The notes under the pieces are model-generated. The model made no database searches. It was not told the origin of the DNA and saw only the letters and a program-made list of their open reading frames with translations. Source: Ilyonectria destructans (Eukaryota; Ascomycota; Sordariomycetes; Hypocreales; Nectriaceae). Taken from it: a stretch of 64,000 bases of DNA. Every line of letters starts with the position of its first letter. Within the stretch, counting starts at the first letter, position 1. Location of the stretch: assembly GCA_020740775.1 (NCBI GenBank), contig JAHEWK010000014.1, forward strand, positions 1,612,001 to 1,676,000, written 5' to 3'. This document shows, piece by piece, positions 11,016 through 24,128 of the stretch. The translations under genes were made by a program, and so were the position numbers.

Positions 11016-12458
11016 GGTGAAACTGCGACTGGGCGAACAACTTAGGACGAGGATTGGTTCCGACAAGTTGAGTCCTGCTAGTGCAGTCTGAGAACTAACA
11101 CCTCTCTTTGACTCTTGTCAACTTGACTGTCGACTTCCAAAGAAGCAAAGCCAAAGCCGTCGTAGCTAGGAACGTAAAACAGACGGGACGAAGAAGCTGC
11201 TGATTAACTGACGACGGGAAGGGACAGGAAAAAAAAAACTAGTCGGGGCGGCGCGAGGTGGGTGGTTTCACTACAACCAGTCGTGACTCCTCTTCTTAGT
11301 AATTGCTCGTCTACCGCAACTGAGGAATAAACTGGGCGGAAAAGTGGTCAGATCGACCCTGGCACTAACGCCAACATACATTTGTCAGGCTGGAGTACAA
11401 TCTCTCGTGGTGCTGCGAGGATGCTGTCCGAGGGGGAGGCCGCACATGGGCGAGGTAGAATCTGCTCGTGCGGCATATACTTCGTGTTGCGTCTCTCTAT
11501 TTGTACGCATCGAGACGAAGCCGGTGCCAAGGTAGTATTCGGAGGATCCAGCCCAGTGCAGTGCAGTCTAATCTTTATCAATGAGTTTATCTCGAGAGTC
11601 CCCCCGTTGGTTTGCGAGATCAGCGACTCTCTTGATTAAGCTGCAGGCGCCAACTCTACTTGCCTGCATTCCCGCTCCCGTCCCGCATGGCGCCACTCAG
11701 CCCGAAGTGTCTGACAGCCCCTCCCGCTGCAAGAACTAACCTAGTATTTGACTTGAAAACCAGGCATTGGCTGCTTTTTACTCTGGGAACTCACTGATCA
11801 TCGACCAGGCTACTCCTCAAATATTCAACCCTGGATCGTCCCATGGACTACAGAAAGAGATTCTGTGGGGTGTATGCTGACTCGAAATCCATGCACGTCT
11901 ATGTACTCCTACTACTACCCCAGCTGCATGTCTAGGCCCAGCACTACTTCACTTATCTCAACACATGAGCATTTGCCAAGCAAAAGCATCCAACTCTTAT
12001 CGAATCATTCATATCAGCAAACGCGTAGTAGACAGGCATCGGGATTGGATATCTTTCAAGTCAATTAACATAGAGAAAAAACTATTCCGATTCGAAGCTC
12101 CCCTTTTCAACCCTTCTTTGCCCCAAACTAATCCAGGCGTCAACCAAAGAATTGCCCTCAAGATCGCAGTATAGTGTAGTGTAGTGTAGGTAGGTAGGTA
12201 GTTAGATAGATAGGCAAGTAAGAAAACTAGCGTACAGCTAGGTGAGTTTGAGACGCAGAACCTCCTCCACCATCCGCTGTGGAAGCTCCATGCAATGACA
12301 CAAGGAAAGATTTTACATCGTATGTACAGTATCTGACATTATTATCCCTTTCCCTCTGGGCTCCTTGTCGGTATATCCCTCGGGAACTCTAACCCTCTTG
12401 AATCTTCAGTCGTAAGTGTCCGTGGTATCGGGCAGTTCCCGACACTGAAACGCTCAGT
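11016..12458. other. Intergenic, 1.4 kb
   Basis: Promoter of the MFS permease and 3' flank of the Ser/Thr-rich surface protein. Holds a microsatellite at 12171-12214 and an A-run near 11230. No gene recognised. Confidence 0.5.
12171..12214. repeat. Degenerate GTAGT/GTAG/ATAG microsatellite
   Basis: A run of TAGTG, then GTAG, then ATAG units, seen directly in the 3' flank of the 12459-13952 gene. Confidence 0.8.
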
Positions 12459-13952
12459 TTATCGGTACGACTGGGCAGGCATCTCGTACACGTGCTCTGC
12501 GGGCTCTGATCCCCGGGGGCTCGATACTTGGGTGCTGTCAATCTCGGCAGCGTTAGGCTGGTGCCACTTGGCCGCGGCGAGGTTGTCGGTGCCGAGCTCA
12601 GCAGTGTTCGCGGGGCTGTGCATCTCGGCGGCACTGGGGTGCTCAGGAAGATGGTCGTCTCCTCCGGGACTCTTGGTGGTGGTGCGCGAGTAGGTCGTCT
12701 CGGGGCTCACACCATTGTAGGCGGCACCGTAGGTGTTGGGCTTGGCGTAGCCGGTGCGGCCGTCGCCAATGGCAGTGCCACGGTAACCCTCGGCGGTCGA
12801 GCTCATGGTTGGCATGCGACCAGGGGCGAGACCAGACTCAGAGCCGTGGTTGGCGTGAGCCATGTGGGGGGAAGTGCCATTACCACCGCGGCCGCCAACG
12901 GGGACCTCGGAAGAGCCAAACATGTCGTCGATCTCTGACTTGGAAGGCTTGTTGCGCTTCTTGAGGCAGCACCAGAGAATAATACCCAGAGCGGCGAGAC
13001 CCACAACACCGGCACCAGCGCCAATGCCAGCCTTGGCGCCCGTGGATAGGCCACTGCTGCTGCTGCTGCTGCTACCGGAGCTGCTGTCGCTCGAGCTACC
13101 GGAGCTGCTGGTCTCGGCAACCGACTGCGTAGCCACAACACCAGTCGTCACCCTGGTCGATGTGATAACCAGAGTGCTGGTGACTGTGATGGTGGTGCTT
13201 GCTCCAGCGGCCTCGGTCTCCGTGACTGTCTTCGTGATCTTGGAGACGCTGCTGGTTGATGAAACCACGGTCTGAGTCACTACATTTGTAACCGTCTTTC
13301 CATCGCTGCCGCCAACGGTGACGGTGACTGTGTCTGTGATCGTGGCGCGCTTGGCAAGGTGGTTTCGTCGAAGGAGAGCCTTGAGATCAAGCGCATCCTC
13401 CTCGGGGAGCTCAGCAGCGGCGGTAGGCTTGGCATCGACAAAGACATAATCGTCAAGGCCGAGAGTGCGAGGAGCGAGGTCACGCTTCTCGTTGGTCCAC
13501 GTAGTTGACGTCACATAGACGGTGCTAGTAGCCGTTTCTCCGGAACTTGTCACGGTCTCCGTCTTGAATGCGGTAGAGTAAACAACCACGGTGGAAGTGA
13601 CTGTTTTCTGGACCGTGCTCTTTTTGGTGATTGTGTCGCCGCTCGCGCCTGTCACTGTGATCGTTCGAGTGATGGTTGTGTCGGCAGAATCGGAGGTGGT
13701 GGTCTCGTCGGCCGGGGCGCTGCTGCTGGTGTCGTCCGCGGGCGCGCTGCTAGAGGTGGTTTCATCGACGCTGGTGGTGGAGACGACGACGGCATCGGTG
13801 CTGCTCACGGAATCGGCGGACGTGTCGGCGACAGTAGGTTGAACAGCGCTGTCGCCAGAGTCGGAGCTGCCAGTCGCATCCTGGCGTCGGACGATCCGCG
13901 AGGCCTCGGTGCCGGCGAGGAGGCCCAGGAAAAGGAGCCCTCGAAGCTGCAT
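12459..13952 (-). CDS. Ser/Thr-rich single-pass cell-surface protein (Mid2/Wsc-like architecture)
   Basis: Intron-free protein of 497 aa. An N-terminal signal peptide (residues 1 to about 18, MQLRGLLFLGLLAGTEAS) is followed by a long Ser/Thr/Val-rich ectodomain with TVTST-type beta repeats. A Ser run (about 284-300) precedes one transmembrane helix at about 309-331 (AGVVGLAALGIILWCC), then a basic stop-transfer KKRNK and a 165-residue cytoplasmic tail rich in Ser, Pro, Gly and Tyr. The CC pair at 328-329 could be palmitoylated. This layout is that of fungal cell-wall stress sensors (Mid2/Wsc type), but no WSC cysteine domain is present, so the sensor role is inference. Possible Kex2 sites KR at 156-157, RR at 195-196 and KR at 201-202 flank a less repetitive segment. 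Ends with EMPAQSYR. Confidence 0.85.
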   Translation of the reverse strand: MQLRGLLFLGLLAGTEASRIVRRQDATGSSDSGDSAVQPTVADTSADSVSSTDAVVVSTTSVDETTSSSAPADDTSSSAPADETTTSDSADTTITRTITVTGASGDTITKKSTVQKTVTSTVVVYSTAFKTETVTSSGETATSTVYVTSTTWTNEKRDLAPRTLGLDDYVFVDAKPTAAAELPEEDALDLKALLRRNHLAKRATITDTVTVTVGGSDGKTVTNVVTQTVVSSTSSVSKITKTVTETEAAGASTTITVTSTLVITSTRVTTGVVATQSVAETSSSGSSSDSSSGSSSSSSSGLSTGAKAGIGAGAGVVGLAALGIILWCCLKKRNKPSKSEIDDMFGSSEVPVGGRGGNGTSPHMAHANHGSESGLAPGRMPTMSSTAEGYRGTAIGDGRTGYAKPNTYGAAYNGVSPETTYSRTTTKSPGGDDHLPEHPSAAEMHSPANTAELGTDNLAAAKWHQPNAAEIDSTQVSSPRGSEPAEHVYEMPAQSYR

Positions 13953-16900
13953 CTCGAAATGATTGTGGTGTATCTGCTGTCGAAGACGCTGGTGAGGAGC
14001 GAAGGGAGCGGAAGGGGGGAGAGATGCGATTCAATCAACTGGTTGGTCGTAGGTCGTAGGAACGAGGGACGATGAAATGAAATGAAGTGAATGGAAGGAA
14101 AACACGGGGACGTCGGAAGAGGACGTGGGACCGGAGAAAAACAGGGACCGTCGGGGATTGAGGGAGAAGGTGCGGTGCAGGGCCAGGGAACACAACAGGA
14201 GCACGCAGGAGCACGCAGAAGCAGGAGTGCAGGGCCCCAGGCACCACACTACACACAGCCCACAACTGCCAGGGCCTGGCGCAGGGGCCACGGCCGCCAA
14301 AGTAGGAGCGGGGCGCTGCCAGCGGGTTCAGGTAAAGGAGGGCACACGCCGGCTAGAGCGCTGTAATGTAGCAGTAGCCCGGAGGTAGCGGTAGCATGTG
14401 GCTGCGCCGTTGCAGTGGCTGTCCCAACAGATAGTTGCATGGTAGACACACGGCGAATGTTTTATTGTACTGTTCTTTTCGGTGCGAACACCGTACGTGC
14501 ATCGCGGCCACGGCGGATACAATCTGTGGCCGTTGAGACGCAAGTGGCGAAATACCGAGCAACCGACGAGGTGGGAACGCGAGATTGGGTTATGGGTACA
14601 ATGTACGCGGCGGGACAGCGCAATCTACGGCACAACGCAGGCACCTAGAGCAGCAACGGCTCGTACCCAGGTACCGGCGTTGGCGGGTGGGAAAATGGTG
14701 CGGGTCGTCGTGTGCAAATACAGTCTACAGAGCACTAGGGACATGCTACTAGGGACGTACTACGTACCTTACTTACCTAGATGGGGACCAAAAACGCATG
14801 TGGCTGACGACGGCCAGAAACGGGCGAGCAGAACGCGCCATGGCCGAGCGGGAAGGCGATAAACGGGTTGATGGAGTGCAGAGGAGAGGGTGCAGAGGGG
14901 AGGGTGCAGAGGTGCAGGCGGTGCTGGCCTCTCTTCGGTCGCAGAATAATCAAACCAGATTTCGCTGGCGAGGTTGCGATGTGTCACTGCCCGACCGTCA
15001 ACGCACGCCGGGGCTCGCGACACCGCGACACCACCGACTCGGGCCCCTTTTGGATTAGCGCGGGTCAGTGGCGCCGACCCCCCAACTCCCGTGATGCGCC
15101 GTGGAGGCCGTTATACGAGGTTGATGTACATTTGTACTTCGTACCTTTTGCACCTACTATTACCGCGTAGTGTGCCAAGAGTGGCAACTGACGTATGTAC
15201 CCATCTCAACAAGCCAATTCTCCTTTCTTCTTTCTTGATCTGGAATCCATTTACGGATACAGGCTGACGATCAAATGGTCTAGGTCTAGAAACCTCAGAC
15301 ACGGCAGAGAAGCTCGTCTGTCTCGGTGACACTGGAATGAGACAATGGAAAAAAATCAGTTCCTCGTCAGACCTAAAAGAGCCAACCCATAGCTAAAGCC
15401 CGCCACTTCGAGCCACGGCGCCCGCCAACGGTCCAGATGTGTTGAGCAGACCGACGACTGCAATTAGCTCGCAGGGCTGAACTCGCAAAGTGGCATGGGG
15501 ACTGCAATGCAGCGAGTGCCAGCACATCGCGTTTGGCGGTTTGCGGTTACGGGCATCCGTACGAAGTGCATGCGCGCGAGTGCTCGTTTGAGCCGTGGTG
15601 CACTATTCTTGTCCGTCGCCCGTCCTGAAGGATGCCGCTTATGGGGCCACAGAGCCCGGCCAGACACCTCGCTCGGTTCGTGTAGTTTCCGACGGTCTGG
15701 GAGCCCGTGTATTGCAACTCTCGGCCAAAAAAGGGGTTTTGCCCGTTTGGGCAAGACGGGTTCAGGACCAAGTCCGAGTGCCAGTTCCCCCCCGAATCAC
15801 AAATGCGCATTCCCCAAGAAAATGGACATGGGGCCAGTGCCATTTTCAGTTTCGATTTCCGAGCAATCGCTTGTTCTAGCCCGGCGCGGCAGTACATCAG
15901 CTCATGTTTGATTTGCCAACTTCGCCAACTTTGGTACGGGCTCCGGGCCGCCGCGTCTAGATGGCAGAAGAAGCGTGACTGCGCGAACTATGGCATTGTT
16001 GTAGCATTCCAGGGTCTGCCACTGACGGTGTGGCGATGCACCGCGCAGGAGACCGACGGATACGCGGACCAAAGATAGAAGGATCGACATGACATGTGTG
16101 TGCACCCATCACATCATCACCACTCTTGATTTTCCAATGGCGAGTGAATCCTGAATCCCCAATGCGTTCCTCCATCCCGCATCCCCCCAAGTCTGTACAC
16201 TATCGAATCTGGGCCGCCGCTACCACTGCCAACTAAGCTCAACACCCAATCCTTGAGGCCAAAAAAAACAAGCTTCATTCACCCCCCAGTAACAATCAAC
16301 GCCATCCTTTGGTCCAGACCACTCTCCTCCCGCCCCCATCACGGGTTCGTTTTTCTCCCTTCGCAAAGCCACTCATCATCAGCCCCAGCCCGCAAAGCAG
16401 TAGGGCCGACCGAGATAGGTTGGATGACTGAGGTCTGACTCTGCTCGACTCCGCGCCACGGCGGACGGGAACTATTCTGGCTGGATGTAAGCTGCCAGGT
16501 CGGACTCTGCGGCTTCGCCTCCGAAGTGGCCCCGAAGTGGCTTCCGAACCGGCCAAGGAGGGGCGATATCCTGTGAACCATCTATGTGTATCGTGGCTGG
16601 CTGTGGTCAGCGGCCGTTGCACTAACGGGCATTGTCCCATTCGTTAATTGCTCAATTGACAGATAGATCCCACCACTCACAGACTCACAGACTCACAGAC
16701 TCAGGATACAATCCTCTTCCTTTCTATTGCAGTCCTGTGCCGCTTACATCACTGCTCCTCCCCGAAACACCATCACTCATCCTGACTCGCCGCAATGCAG
16801 TATCCCATCAGCACTGGTTTCAACGCCATCCAGCCTCCCGCTTACCCATCCACCACTCGCCTGTCATGAGCCCACCCATCCCAACTACAACCCAGACACA

Positions 16901-17524
16901 TGGGAGGCAATGAAACCCCATTCACCCAGTGATCGCCACGTCCTCTCGGGTTGTCAACGGCCTGCGTGCTCTTCAAACGCTGCCCGTTTCAGGCCTCCCA
17001 TCTGCTCCCCCACGGCGCATGATTGATGGCCCTCCCGAACCACGCATTCGTCATTGCCCCCTGTTCTATATGGGCCTAGACTGCTGTCACTATCCTGGTT
17101 GTTTTTGCCGTGTAACGTACCGGTGGGTGTCTGACGTAGGACAGAGGGCTGCGCCTCACAGGACCGTGACATCATGCAGGGACTTGTATTGCGCAAACGA
17201 TTGTGACTCTTTTGTAAATTATCGAAATGAACTGTCCGTGGACGAGGCTGGCTACAATACATATTAAAGACACCATCTACAAACTCCTAGCTCAAACGAC
17301 TGTTGCATAGCTTTGCCTACCCGTATTCAAGGCACTTTCAAATACTCTCCCATGATATCCCCGCTACGTACATCTGCGCGCCCGGCGCACATATTAAATA
17401 GGTCGTCAAAGGCTCTATCGGGGCCATCTAAGGAAGTGTAAAGAAGCAACAGCACACGGACGCGTGTCCGTAAAAAGAAGCCGCCCGCTGCGGGATGAAG
17501 AGAGTTGGACACGGCGACGCCCGC
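13953..17524. other. Intergenic, 3.6 kb
   Basis: Large spacer between the surface-protein promoter and the 3' end of the NADPH oxidase gene. Open frames of up to 138 codons (for example 15495-15911) show no family signature. One 8-bp tandem repeat at 16675-16704. No tRNA or other RNA gene was recognised. Confidence 0.45.
16675..16704. repeat. Tandem repeat, 8-bp unit ACTCACAG
   Basis: Three complete copies and one partial copy, seen directly. Confidence 0.85.
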
Positions 17525-19358
17525 TTAGAAGTTTTCCTTGCCCCAGACGAAGGAGAATCTGTGTCTTGGTTAGCACTCTAATCTTATATCTTGCAGTGGA
17601 GAGTTTCAAACTTACCCAGGCTCGGTGTACTTGTTGCAGTAGACATGCAAGGCGCTTCCCAGACCCTTGGGGCCACAGAAGAAGACACCCGCCTCAGCCG
17701 GGCTGTGCAACTTCCTGATGCCTCTAAAGATCATGTCCCAGTTGGGTCGGCCAAAGTTGGTGGGACTTCGCAGACCCGTGATGGTGTCCTTGTCGGCATT
17801 CGCATCGTTGATCATAATGTTGGTCGCATCGTCGGCCTTGATCTTGGCCGTCAGATACGTGTGGATCTCGATGCGGTGGTCCAGATCTTGAGCTTCCACG
17901 GCGAGCAGGAGCGAGCGGAACCACTCGAATGATTCAAAGTCTCGGCAGATCCAGAAGAAGTAGACCTTGGAGAGGCGCGTCTTCTTTTGCGGGTAGTTCA
18001 TGCGGTACCAGATGGACTTGAGGATCGAGGCGAACGGCGTGACTCCAATACCGGCTCCCACCAGGACGGAAACTTCATACTTGAAGACATCCTCGGAAGC
18101 CGATCCAAAGGGACCATCCACGTAGACTCGAGGGAGCACTCGGTGCAGAGCTGGGTCGGAGTCCTTGTTACTCTGACCATCGACGCCAACCACTTTGCTA
18201 GCATCAATCATCTTCTTCTTATCCCACTCACAACCCAGCGAGGCGGCGACAGACCGGGTAAAGTCACCAACGCATCGCATGTGAATAGAGATGTAGTCCT
18301 CCTCCGGCGCACTGGTCAGAGTAAAAGGGTGATACTGCCAGAGAGACACGGCAGGGCAGCACAGGAAGATGTACTGGCCAGCCCGAGTCTTGGTGTTCTC
18401 CTTCTTCATCTGGATCTCGCACACATTGCTGGGATGCTGGATAACCTTACTGATGTACGTCTTGTGTCGTCCACGCACCTCGCGCGCGATGCGTTCCGCA
18501 AGGTAGCAGAATCCACTGTACATCCAGTACTGCCAGAAGACACCGATAGCAGTGGCTCCAATGCTGGTGCAGAACGGGGCAACATCGGGCTGGATCATGC
18601 AGAAGGCTCCGTGGATGGACCAAAAGAAGAAGAAGATGATGAACATATGGTGGGTGTACCAGAATCGTTCGTAGTTGGCTCGTCGGGGCTTCTCAACCGA
18701 CGTCAGGACCATGCACATGAGAGCGATTAACATGATGTAACCCGTCCATCCGGGGCCGCTGACAAAGTTGGCCAGCAGCCATCCGTAGATTCCCAGGTTG
18801 TTCTTGATCGCGACCTGCGCGAAGTTGTTCCAGTGGGCAATGGTGTGGACCCACGACCAAAACACAATCGACCATGCGGTAGTGATGTGGAAGCTGATGT
18901 TCTTGTCGAACTGGATGATGCCGTTGAGCGGCGTCTGGCGCAGGAGAGAGACGAGGGTTCGGCAGACGGGGAACAGAATGATGGCGACGTCGAGATGGAG
19001 AACCAGGGCGGCCGATCTGGCAATGACGAATGTGAAGCCAAAGACGTCGCGAGAACCCTGAAGACTTTCCTTCATCGAGTAGTGCACAGAGGCAAACCCG
19101 AAAATCATGGCGTGGGTGAGCATGAAGACGAAGACGAAACTAGAGCAAGTCAGTCAAAGCCATCCCAAAACTATGCTCGGTAGGCATCACGTACAATCTT
19201 CGGTAACCCTCGTTGATCATCCACCGGTCGAACCTTTCCTTTCCTGACAGCTCCTGCTGCTTCTCTTGGGTCATCTCACCCGACAACAGCATCCGCGTGA
19301 GAGGCGTCCATCGTGATCGCTCGGAGGGCTTCTCCGAGTAGTCGTACTGGTAATTCAT
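17525..19358 (-). CDS. noxB: NADPH oxidase, NoxB/Nox2 type
   Basis: Catalytic subunit of a superoxide-generating NADPH oxidase, about 573 aa, in membranes. Exons on the minus strand: 19358-19195, 19139-17616, 17558-17525; introns 19140-19194 (GTACGT) and 17559-17615 (GTAAGT). The roughly 50-residue N-terminal extension before the first helix (MNYQYDYSEKPSERSRW...) marks the NoxB/Nox2 class rather than NoxA, which starts almost at the first helix. Haem-binding His residues lie in the helix around 139-157 (SFHITTAW, WVHTIAHW) and 218-231 (YTHHMF, SIHGAF). FAD site HPFTLTSAPEE is near 325-335, NADPH sites GAGIGVTPFASILKS near 416-430 and FFCGPKGLGSAL near 541. The short last exon supplies FSFVWGKENF. 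In other fungi NoxB works with NoxR, Rac and NoxD/Pls1 in appressorium function and ascospore germination. No EF-hands are present. Confidence 0.96.
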
Positions 19359-21886
19359 CTTGACCGGACCTATTTGGTAGCAGCGCAGCGCAGCCGAGCC
19401 CAGTACCGCCCGAAAATCAAACGGCGATGTCGTCCTCCTCTCGAATTGTAGGTAACCAAAGGATGTATTTGCTGCGACTTGGGTTTAGTTGCGAATCTTC
19501 TGGGGTACGGCGCAATGAGTGTCGACGTGGCGGTGGTTCGGCGGAGTGAGGGTGGCGACGTGAATTCAGAACCTGCTGAATGTGCAATGAAGCGTCCGGG
19601 ACGGAGAAAGAGAGGATTCAATATAGACGATGAAAAAGAATGAAGCTGTCAAGAGCCTGGCAATGGCAGGCGTCAGCACAATTTGCACACACTTTGCACG
19701 ACGAGAATTAACGACGGATCGGAAGACAAAGAAAAGAGAAACCAAGCCATTAAACCCAGGGGGAGGCTTGGTGGGCACTTATGAGACGGGACGAAGGCTC
19801 TTCGGGGGGAGGGGACATCGGGTGATTTCTCACGGCGGAGATCATACCTGGTACAAGTGACCCTTGCCTGGGGTCTTGGGTCTTGGCACACGCTTGAAGG
19901 TGGGAAACCGGGAAAGAAGACGGCGGTTTTGGTGCGAGGCCGTCAAGCGGATGCCCGCAAAAACGGTAGGGCGGGCCAGGATGCGGATATTCAGGGCAGA
20001 GGGGGCATCCAGGCGCCCTGAGCACCACGCCATTTTCCAGGGGATGCTCTGGGGGAGTTGCAGCGAGTTACAGTGGCCGGAGCCAATCGCATGCCCGCGC
20101 GGCGGCCTGATTGTTCCTGTCATCGTCCTGGAACAAGAGGCTCGGGGCGGGGTGGCTTCGGAGACGTCTCGAAGTGGGCGTGCTAGGGCCCAGTCGATTC
20201 TAGCGCATCGTCCGTCGCTCCAGCGCCCAGCACGCCCAGCAACCCAGCGGCTGTCGTGACGCTGGGGGGGGGAACGATCTACGGCGTCGCCAGCATCGAA
20301 GATGTGGAAAATGGTTCGATTCCGAATCATCTCAACCCTCGAGTGCGTGTGAGGATCGCCAGGATCAGTTTCGCCGGCCGTGATTGGGCGCTGGGCGCGT
20401 GCCGCATCGTCCGTCTTGTTTGGGCGTGTCATGTCTTGAAGCCACCACCACCCATCCGAGACCCCCGTGTTACAGGTTTGCCGACCGCCGGCCTGGGCCC
20501 TGGGCTCGTCGCATTCATAGCGGGTCTTCTGCCCTTGGGCTTGGGATCTATTTCGTTCTATTTCGCTTCAACTCTCGCAGCGCTTGGCTTGAGAAGTCGA
20601 CAGCAGCAGAGTTGCGGTCTGCAAGGGTTTGGGTCATGGCTGGTGAATTGTGAACGCCATGTCATGCCGCCATTGTGCGAAATCCCACTGTGCTGCCATC
20701 CCGCCCTCTGTTGTCGAGCACGAGACAGTTCAAGATGACATTTCAACAGCCACTAGTAATCCGCCAGTCTCCTATTAGATCGTTCGTACTCTCCAGCAAT
20801 CCACTGGCTGCCGAAAGCAGCATCCATCCAAGCACGCATTTCTTGGCACCCAGCCGCTGCCTCCGCCCCCCCGTGCCGGCCTCCGTGTTTGTCACAAAAC
20901 GCCGTCAAGAGACGCCGTCAAACCCGTTTCAAAGAGCATCCTCCGACACCTCGATATCGTAATCCCTCTCTCCTCGCTTATCGATGCCGGCACTTGAGGA
21001 TCAGATTCGTAGACCACCCCCAATCACTACCCATTTCGTTCCCAGTTGACGGGCTGTTTCGCCCTCGTGGCGCTCGAGACGCCGTGGCGGTGACGTTGAC
21101 AGGTTTCAATCGTCGCAGCTGAGTCCAATGCAACGTCAGGATGTGATGCCACTGGGAGCTCCCACGGCTGATCTCCTGGGACTTCTGTGACTAGGGAGGT
21201 GATCTTCCCGGCGGCAGATGACAAACACGCGAGCCAGCTGCTGCACCTTCCATTTCCTCTCAAATTCGTTTCCAGATTTGCTGTCATGAGAGCGATCTAC
21301 ACATTCCACAGCATCAGCATTGACAAACACTGGTTTCTCACACCAAAGGGACGCCACAGTTACGGAATTGAACCTCCTTCAATCTCGGCCGGGCATAGAT
21401 ACACCGCCTGCAATAAACCTGCTGCATATAAACCCTCTGCATGAAGACCACTTCCGGGCTCAAATCTTATTCGGATCCGTCTCACTCCTTACTTCACATT
21501 CATGGTCACGTAATCGGAAGTTCGTTAAAGTTGCACCCTTTAAGGCTAGAGACAAATTGTATACGCTGCCTGTTTCTGGATGTCAAAAACACATCGTCAA
21601 TGCAAACCCAAAGCCCAGCCGCATGAAATCCCTTAATAGCTGATCTGACTGTCTGGTTTGTCCTTCCTCCCTCAATCGCCGTAAGCTACTCCTCATCGTC
21701 GCTGCCTGCCACGACAGCCATAAGTTCCAGCGATGATTCGGTAACAACGCCTATAATACTACTCATGACCCAAGGGCATTTCGCAACCGCATGCGAAGCA
21801 ATGATTTAATCGGTTTCCACGTCGCCTTCATGAACGGGAGGGCAATCCATGCCAGGGTCTAACCGCCGCCGGTCTCATTGCGAACG
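19359..21886. other. Intergenic, 2.5 kb
   Basis: Promoter region of noxB and 3' flank of ubc4. Open frames are short and overlapping; none has a domain. A B-box-like GGTTCGATTCC at 20313 is not part of a foldable tRNA that I can draw. Confidence 0.45.
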
Positions 21887-22859
<973 letters not shown>

Positions 22860-24128
22860 CTTGTGATGTGGTGAGGGGGTATCTAGGGGGTGGAGTGCGA
22901 GTTATCGCTGTCGCTGCTGGGAGAGTCTGCGTCAGCGGTTGCAGGCCACGGCGGGAGAGAGGGGGGAGCGAAAGCACGCACTGCTAAGAGAGACTTGTCC
23001 GAAGGGTCGAACAAGATGGAGATGATCGAGGGTGGTGGTGATGTTGGGGGTGAAAAGTCGTCGGTGGATGTTGCGGGAGAGTTCAGTCGAGGCTGAAGTC
23101 GGGAGGCGGGATTTGGGGTGCCGTTCGGCGATGGGGTAGTAGTAGTAGTATGGAGGAAAGAGGAGGGCCAACAAAGAGAGGTGAGGGAAGAGTGGCTGCC
23201 CTGCGTCCTGCGTTTTAGCAGCCCGAAAAGTCAGGTTTTTTAGGCCCCCCTTCGTGGCTGACTGGGCCACAGCAGCCCAAACACCGCCACGGCTACGGGG
23301 CCTGTGGGCAGGACCGTGGTACGCGCGCACTAACAGCACCCCACGCAACTTTGGGGCCGCGGCTGATGAGCGGTGCGAATCTATGGCGGTTTGCACGAGT
23401 CACTCGTCGCCTCTCGCCCCAGACAATAGCACCACGTTCTTCGCTTGACTTCGACGGCTCGCGCCATCAGATGCTTATTTACCATGACAGTACGATGGCT
23501 GGGGAACGCCGTTCAGCGGTGGAGGGTACCCGGGGGCCTGGAGCGGTGGCCTGGACCAGCGGTGACTGCTGTGTTGCTGTTCGTTTCTACGTACATCCGG
23601 CCGCTTCTCCTCTTTGGCTGTCTCGACTCGCCCACTCCGAACAAGTCCCCCCGTGTATTTGAGGCTGAGCAAAGTGTTGATACACACTCTCCCGTCTCGG
23701 CATGCCGGCAAAGCCTCATTCAGGTATCTGTACCTACACAAGACACCTGTTTTTTTGCCCCGACGGCATCGCCGGGACCGTCCCTGAGGAAGTATTGGCC
23801 CGCTCTTGGCGAACCCAAAGATGCCCCAGATGGAACAGACCCTTCCGGCCCGGCTCATGACGTTGGGCGACAGATCCGGCCCGCTTGCTGCGCTATTAGT
23901 AGTTGATTACCCACAACCACAGGCGTGTTGGATAATCATTCACTGTCATCGTTGGGCGGCGTGTGTTGGGCCATGACTTGGCTGGCCTCATTCTGGACAA
24001 CACGAGACACTCATTCTGGTCGGGCAGGTTTGATTATTATGTCTTTTTTCTTTTGTTCATCTTCTGTCTTGATAACGTGGCGCTAAATCACCTCAGCTAG
24101 CCCGTTGCGCATGTAATCTATTGCCCTT
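22860..24128. other. Intergenic, 1.3 kb
   Basis: Promoter of ubc4 and 3' flank of the GCDH gene. Open frames found here are on both strands and overlap; none is convincing. Confidence 0.5.

Noticed and set aside
15495..15911. 138-codon plus-strand frame
   Set aside because: Overlaps similar-length frames on both strands and has no family signature or codon-use contrast.
20313..20323. GGTTCGATTCC, resembling a tRNA B-box
   Set aside because: The flanks do not form a T-arm, and no A-box, anticodon arm or acceptor stem can be paired around it.
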